DNA of 19,047 nt, from NCBI GenBank assembly GCA_018883705.1, contig JAHLFQ010000194.1:1-19047 (forward strand), read 5' to 3'. The position numbers and the translations under genes are program-made. The stretch comes from Candidatus Cellulosilyticum pullistercoris (GTDB lineage Bacteria > Bacillota > Clostridia > Lachnospirales > Cellulosilyticaceae). Below are positions 15,029 to 19,047 of this stretch, piece after piece (within the stretch, counting starts at the first letter, position 1; every line of letters starts with the position of its first letter). The notes beneath the pieces were generated by a model. It did not search any database. It was not told where the DNA came from and saw nothing but the letters and a program-made list of their open reading frames with translations.

Positions 15029-16480
15029 TTATTCTTTGTTATTCTTGCTACCTATTTTGATATAAGATTTCATCCTACTACTAATATTATTAGGTTCAAG
15101 CATCAACGTATGGACTGGTAAAGTAATTATAATCTTCGTATATTCTCCCTCTATACTTTCTATTTCTACTTTTCCTTTATGTCTTTTCACAATGTTTTTT
15201 ACCATAGTAAGGCCAATACCACTTCCTTGGTATTGTTCTCTGCTCTTATCTCCCCTGTACATACGTTCAAACACGAAAGGTAAATCTTCTTCTGCTATAC
15301 CTATCCCAGAATCCTCCACAATAATGGTACATGTTTTATTCTGAAGCGTTGTAAGCACTTTAATCTCTCCCTTAACATCCGTAAACTTAAACGCATTAGA
15401 TAAAATATTCATCCATAACTGCTTTAAAGCATCTTTATCAGCAGAAACCATAACACGTTCTGTCTCTGAGCTTTTAATATGATAATTAATTTTCTTTTCT
15501 TTAGCTATAATTTTAAAGGCATCAAATACCTCATATAAGCTTTCATTTAAATTAATCACCCTAAACTCCATTCTAGACTCATTATCTTCTACATTTTTTA
15601 GGAGATCTAAATTATTCAGTAGCTTTCCAAAACGTACAACTTCCTTATAAAGTAAATTCATTTGCTCTTCATCAATAGGATAGATGCCATCTATCATCGC
15701 TTCAAGATTACTTTGTAAAATTTGAAGCGGTGTTCTAATTTCATGTGAAACATCCGAAATTAGTTTTTTACGAATGGTATCTTGCCTTTCTAACTTCTCT
15801 CCAAGATAGTTCATGCTATGTCTAAGCGTCTCAATTTCTTTAATCTTACTTTTAAAAGGATATCTTGTGCTAAGTTTTCCATCTGCTAAGGCAATGGAAG
15901 TTTTACTAATTCCATAAATATGATAAGTAAATAAGCGAGATACATATAATCCTGCAAAGATAAACCACATCATAATCATGCTTGAACACCAGATCATACT
16001 AACTCTGACATCATTTTGAAACTTCATGTCATTGCTAGATAACATTTCTGCAGGATAATAACCAATGCGCACATAACCTACTACCTCATTGAACTTATTA
16101 AAAATCGCACGGTCATCTTCACGGTAAAGTGAGTAATCTATGCTCTCATTTTTTCCAAGATAACTTTTAACTTCCTTTAAAAAATCATCTTTTAACATCC
16201 CACATATAAAATTCTTATCTTTATCTAGAACAGATACAGAAAAATTCCCCATATAATTCTCAATGACAAAATCTCTAAGTAACTCTTCATCTAGGTTGTT
16301 CTCATCATATAACTTTTGAACACCATCAACAATCTTGTCACCTGCTTCTTTAACATTATTAGTAATGTACATTTGAAAATTCTTTTTGATTATCACATTG
16401 ACTAATAACGAGGTAGTAAACACCATAACAAGTCCAATACTTAAAAAGATTGTAAATAGTTGTTTTCGTATGGATATCAT
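15029..16480 (-). CDS. Sensor histidine kinase
   Basis: A 483-residue membrane kinase that phosphorylates the response regulator encoded just upstream. TM1 about 8-31; extracytoplasmic sensor region about 32-158; TM2 about 159-183; HAMP linker about 184-232; HisKA with phospho-acceptor H246 in SHEIRTPL; ATPase domain with N-box NILSNAFKF (358-366), G1 DSGIG (390-394) and G2 GSGIGL (419-424). All catalytic motifs are intact. The sensor region shows no cofactor motif I recognise, so the signal is unknown. The ATG overlaps the regulator stop by 4 nt (ATGA), typical of coupled two-component pairs. A basic tail of about 25 residues follows the ATPase domain. Confidence 0.95.
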   Translation of the reverse strand: MISIRKQLFTIFLSIGLVMVFTTSLLVNVIIKKNFQMYITNNVKEAGDKIVDGVQKLYDENNLDEELLRDFVIENYMGNFSVSVLDKDKNFICGMLKDDFLKEVKSYLGKNESIDYSLYREDDRAIFNKFNEVVGYVRIGYYPAEMLSSNDMKFQNDVRVSMIWCSSMIMMWFIFAGLYVSRLFTYHIYGISKTSIALADGKLSTRYPFKSKIKEIETLRHSMNYLGEKLERQDTIRKKLISDVSHEIRTPLQILQSNLEAMIDGIYPIDEEQMNLLYKEVVRFGKLLNNLDLLKNVEDNESRMEFRVINLNESLYEVFDAFKIIAKEKKINYHIKSSETERVMVSADKDALKQLWMNILSNAFKFTDVKGEIKVLTTLQNKTCTIIVEDSGIGIAEEDLPFVFERMYRGDKSREQYQGSGIGLTMVKNIVKRHKGKVEIESIEGEYTKIIITLPVHTLMLEPNNISSRMKSYIKIGSKNNKE

Positions 16481-17163
16481 TGATGATCTCCTTCAAACTT
16501 ATACCCTACACCTGTAACTGTTTTTATATATCGTGGATTCTTTGTATCTGCTTCTATCTTCTTTCTTAAGTTCTTAACATGAACATCAATGGTTCTATCA
16601 AAGCCATCAAAGTCAATTCCCATAACTGCTTCAATAAGCTGATCTCTTGTAAAAACTCGTCCTGGTGCTAAGGCAAGTTGATATAGTAAATCAAATTCAT
16701 TCGGTGTTAACGTAATTTCCCTATTATTAACTTGCACTAAACGTTGTTCCAGATAAATTTTAAATTGTCCTTTATCAAAAATTAGGACTTCTTTATTCTC
16801 TTCTCTTTGTTTCCTGTTTTCTAATGCTTTTACCCTAGCTACGACTTCTCTAGGACTTACTGGTTTGACTAGGTATTCATCTGCACCAATATCAAATCCT
16901 TCAATCTTATGATCTAATGTCCCTTTAGCTGTCACCATAAAAATATATATATTAGATACTTGCCTCATTTCTTTACAAATATCCTCACCTTGTATGTCTG
17001 GTAACATTAAATCTAATAATACAATATCTATTTTATTTTTATAAAAACATTCAAGACCAGATTTTCCATTATAACAAGTAAAAACCTTATACCCTTCTTT
17101 TTCAAGATACTTTGTCATAATATCTGCTACTCTCTCTTCATCTTCTATAACTAGTATATTCAT
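16477..17163 (-). CDS. OmpR/PhoB-family response regulator
   Basis: 228 residues. The receiver domain (1-118) has acidic pair E7/D8 region (VIEDEE), phospho-acceptor D51 (LLDLMLP), T78 (VTAK) and K100 (YLVKP). The winged-helix DNA-binding domain (about 128-225) has the family signature LTPNEFDLLYQLA and the recognition region FDGFDRTIDVHVKNLRKKI, ending GVGYKFEG. It binds direct repeats in promoters in this family; possible targets are the divergent gene at 17348 and its own promoter. The start has GGGAAG at about 6 nt. Confidence 0.96.
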   Translation of the reverse strand: MNILVIEDEERVADIMTKYLEKEGYKVFTCYNGKSGLECFYKNKIDIVLLDLMLPDIQGEDICKEMRQVSNIYIFMVTAKGTLDHKIEGFDIGADEYLVKPVSPREVVARVKALENRKQREENKEVLIFDKGQFKIYLEQRLVQVNNREITLTPNEFDLLYQLALAPGRVFTRDQLIEAVMGIDFDGFDRTIDVHVKNLRKKIEADTKNPRYIKTVTGVGYKFEGDHQ

Positions 17164-17216
17164 AGTCGTCTTCCCTTCTCTATAAATTTCAGTTTCACTT
17201 AACTTACTTATTTCTT

Positions 17217-17246
17217 ATTATAATGCACACATATGAAGAAAGTGAA
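17217..17246 (-). promoter_or_regulatory. Candidate promoter of the two-component operon
   Basis: On the minus strand, a perfect -10 TATAAT (17217-17222) with TTCACT (17241-17246) as a weak -35 at 18 bp. It lies within the arms of the inverted repeat at 17226-17269, as expected if the promoter is regulated. Confidence 0.45.
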
Positions 17247-17269
17247 AAGTTCATTCGTATTTATGTGTG
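17226..17269. repeat. Inverted repeat in the divergent regulatory region
   Basis: CACACATA (17226-17233) and TATGTGTG (17262-17269) are perfect 8-bp arms around 28 bp, and a second pair TGAA/TTCA lies just inside. The repeat spans the -35 of the two-component promoter and lies upstream of the promoter of the divergent HTH gene, so a bound regulator could affect both. Confidence 0.45.
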
Positions 17270-17285
17270 AAAAAATTATTAATTG

Positions 17286-17314
17286 TTGATAATTTTTAGT
17301 TTTTACTTTACAAT
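17286..17314 (+). promoter_or_regulatory. Promoter of the small HTH gene
   Basis: -35 TTGATA (17286-17291), 17-bp spacer, -10 TACAAT (17309-17314). A start near 17321 gives a short leader before the ATG at 17348. TTTACT (17302-17307) and AGTAAA (17315-17320) form an inverted repeat around the -10, a natural place for a repressor. Confidence 0.7.
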
Positions 17315-17347
17315 AGTAAATATATTTGGGTCGAAGGGGGATTTAAA

Positions 17348-17566
17348 ATGAAATACACTTTTAATACTAAAGAACAACTGATTCATTTTATCTGTACTGA
17401 AATAATTACTACCGCTGAGGCAACTGAGCTTTTAGCTTGTTCTAGACAATATCTCGATGAACTTGTAAGTAAAGGTAAGATTACCCCCATAAAGACAATC
17501 AACCGTGTACGCTTATATTGGAAAAATGATATTATCAGTTTATTAGAAAAACGTCATAGTAGTTAA
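17348..17566 (+). CDS. Small excisionase-like helix-turn-helix DNA-binding protein
   Basis: 72 residues. From about residue 19, the pattern IITTAEATELLACSRQYLDELVSKGKI, then a basic wing (KTINRVRLYWKNDIISLL), matches the MerR-like winged HTH of excisionase-family (HTH_17) proteins. The first 18 residues are a short extra segment. No integrase or attachment site is nearby, so a small transcription regulator is more likely than a phage excisionase. The start has GGGGG at 7 nt. It diverges from the two-component pair and converges on the FtsH-family gene. Confidence 0.8.
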   Translation: MKYTFNTKEQLIHFICTEIITTAEATELLACSRQYLDELVSKGKITPIKTINRVRLYWKNDIISLLEKRHSS

Positions 17567-17569
17567 AAA

Positions 17570-17597
17570 AGCTAGCTTCTAATTAAAGAAGCTAGCT
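17570..17597. terminator. Terminator shared by the HTH gene and the FtsH-family gene
   Basis: An 11-bp stem, AGCTAGCTTCT (17570-17580) with AGAAGCTAGCT (17587-17597), and a 6-nt loop. On the minus strand TTTTTT follows, so it terminates the protease gene; on the plus strand only a weaker T-rich stretch follows. The protease stop codon (17579-17581) lies at the top of the stem. Confidence 0.85.
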
Positions 17598-19047
17598 AAT
17601 TCTTTTTCATTAAGTGTTTCTTTTTCTAGTAGTGCTTTTGCAATAGCTCTTAAGAGATTTTCATTTTCCTTTAAAACCACCTTTGTTTCCTCATAAAACT
17701 GTCTCATATACTCCTGGCTTTTTTCAAGCCACTTTGCATCCATAAAATTCTCTTGTTTAGTAAGCGTCGCTATATTAATCAGCCCTAATTCTTCATCCAT
17801 ACCATATTTAAGTAGAAACTCACGCAGGTCACTACTTGCCTTTTCAATATCATTACTTGCACCTGTTGTAATATAATCTTTTCCGAAAATAATTTCCTCT
17901 GCACCACGTCCAGCTAAGCTAATTTTTATACGACTGATTAACTCTTGCTTATTCAAATAGAATTTATCCTTAGGAATATTCATACTAAACCCACCAGCAC
18001 CTTTTGTGCTTGGAATAATGGTTACTTTCGCCACGCTATTTTCAGGTGCTAAAAGCTTGGTAACAAGGGCATGACCCGCTTCATGATAAGCTGTGATTTC
18101 ACGGTCTAACTGACTGATACTACTTCTATCTTTCTTCTCTTTTCCTGCTATTACTGTATAAAATGCCGTTTCAAGATGCTGATTGGTAATACAGACATCC
18201 CCATTATTTGCCGCTTCTATAGCTGCCTCATTAATTAAATTGGCAAGCATTGCTCCTGTAAAAAATACAGTTTGCTTTGCTAAATCACTACTACTTACTT
18301 CATCTGCAATCGGACGATTTTTAAAGTAAAGTTTAATAATTGCCTCCCTAGCCTTTACAGCTGGATATCCTATTTCAATGTGGCGATCAAAGCGTCCTGG
18401 CCTTAGAAGCGCCTCATCTAACGTATCCATTCTATTTGTTGCCGCTATAACAATAATTCCCTCTTCATCTTTAAATCCTGACATCTCTGTAAGAAGCGCA
18501 TTTAATGTTTGATCTTTTTCATCATTACTTTGTAAAGTATTTGGACTACGTTTTTTTCCAATGGCATCGATTTCATCAATGAAAATAACTGCTTTCTCAT
18601 ATTTTCTAGCTTCTTTGAAAAGCTCTCTTACACGACTTGCACCTACTCCTACATAGAGCTGTACAAAATCAGAGCCACTTACTGAAAAGAAAGGTACACC
18701 GGCTTCTTTTGCGATGGCTTTTGCCATCAAGGTCTTACCTGTTCCTGGAGGGCCATATAACATAATTCCTTTTGGCATTTTAGCCCCTAAGTTATGATAC
18801 TTTTCTGGTTTTTGAATAAAATCAATAATATCTCTTACTTGCTCTTTTGCTTCTATATTACCTGCAATATGGCTAAAGTTAACTTCTAGTTTTCTAGGTT
18901 CGATCATTTGAGTATTTAAACTCATGACATTGCCTTTCGAACTGCCACGCTTTACATTATAAAATACAAAACCTAGCACACTAAACATAAGGATACTACT
19001 CATTATATATTGTAAAACAGATATACTTTCTGCACTTTCATTTACTT
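17579..19047 (-). CDS. ftsH: FtsH-family AAA+ zinc membrane protease, partial (N-terminus outside window)
   Basis: The frame is open through the right edge for 14 codons beyond the ATG at 19003, and that ATG lies at the start of a membrane helix, so it is not the real start. Seen here: end of the extracytoplasmic domain, TM2 (about YIMSSILMFSVLGFVFYNVKR), then the AAA+ domain. Numbering from M at 19003: Walker A GPPGTGKT (84-91), pore loop LYVGVG (116-121), Walker B VIFIDEID (139-146), second region of homology with arginine fingers RPGRFDR (201-207). The protease site is HEAGH (307-311) with third zinc ligand D385 (GASNDIEKAS). It degrades membrane and short-lived cytoplasmic proteins. It differs from the usual FtsH: YVG in place of FVG, and FFTGAM where GFSGAD is usual. 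A second, divergent paralogue is likely. Confidence 0.92.
   Translation of the reverse strand, partial: VNESAESISVLQYIMSSILMFSVLGFVFYNVKRGSSKGNVMSLNTQMIEPRKLEVNFSHIAGNIEAKEQVRDIIDFIQKPEKYHNLGAKMPKGIMLYGPPGTGKTLMAKAIAKEAGVPFFSVSGSDFVQLYVGVGASRVRELFKEARKYEKAVIFIDEIDAIGKKRSPNTLQSNDEKDQTLNALLTEMSGFKDEEGIIVIAATNRMDTLDEALLRPGRFDRHIEIGYPAVKAREAIIKLYFKNRPIADEVSSSDLAKQTVFFTGAMLANLINEAAIEAANNGDVCITNQHLETAFYTVIAGKEKKDRSSISQLDREITAYHEAGHALVTKLLAPENSVAKVTIIPSTKGAGGFSMNIPKDKFYLNKQELISRIKISLAGRGAEEIIFGKDYITTGASNDIEKASSDLREFLLKYGMDEELGLINIATLTKQENFMDAKWLEKSQEYMRQFYEETKVVLKENENLLRAIAKALLEKETLNEKELASFFN

Noticed and set aside
17348..17566. Excisionase of an integrated element
   Set aside because: No integrase, attachment-site repeat or other phage gene is near; the gene sits in a normal divergent regulatory arrangement.
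18960..19003. ATG at 19003 as true start of the FtsH-family protein
   Set aside because: The frame is open to the window edge and the ATG falls at the start of TM2; FtsH proteins need TM1 and an extracytoplasmic domain before it.

Overview
The window is chromosomal DNA from a low-GC, endospore-forming member of the Firmicutes. AT-rich intergenic DNA, strong AGGAGG-type ribosome binding sites, an alpha/beta-type small acid-soluble spore protein (SASP), a class II fructose-bisphosphate aldolase and a DUF4250-like protein all fit Clostridia, most likely the Lachnospirales. The species assignment is inference. No rRNA, tRNA, CRISPR array, transposase, integrase or phage gene was seen; most of the window looks like ordinary chromosomal backbone.

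Left part (1-3300). A minus-strand zinc-ribbon/TPR gene runs off the left edge and is coupled to a very small ORF that looks like the tail of a decayed gene. On the plus strand follows an ArsR/SmtB-family metal sensor (640-996) that keeps ligands for both known Zn/Cd sites. A shared hairpin separates it from a minus-strand TPR protein with an unrecognised N-terminal domain (1051-2034), and then comes an ion-transporter-superfamily permease (2135-3271).

Centre (3300-11360). The plus strand carries two monocistronic genes, each with a textbook terminator: the glycolytic aldolase (3727-4590) and a 54-residue SASP (4927-5091) that is too short for most ORF filters. The minus strand carries a complete oligopeptide/dipeptide ABC importer transcribed oppB-oppC-oppD-oppF-oppA (11051 down to 5151). 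It has a good promoter, an unusual pair of repeats upstream of that promoter, a hairpin before oppA, and an OppC with about 80 extra residues facing outward.

Right part (11364-15030). Four minus-strand genes, DUF4250-like protein, M29 aminopeptidase, SPFH/zinc-ribbon protein (YdjI type) and D-2-hydroxyacid dehydrogenase, form one apparent operon with a near-consensus promoter at 14998-15026 and a terminator at 11315-11352. Together with the peptide importer this makes a neighbourhood rich in peptide uptake and peptide breakdown.

Far right (15029-19047). An OmpR-type response regulator and its histidine kinase overlap by 4 nt. They diverge from a 72-residue excisionase-like DNA-binding protein across a short region with two inverted repeats. 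That small gene converges on an FtsH-family AAA+ membrane protease that runs off the right edge.

I did not find a clearly new defence or mobile system. The observations most worth following are the FtsH paralogue beside the two-component/HTH pair, the repeat array upstream of opp, the OppC insertion, and the operon that joins an SPFH protein to an aminopeptidase.
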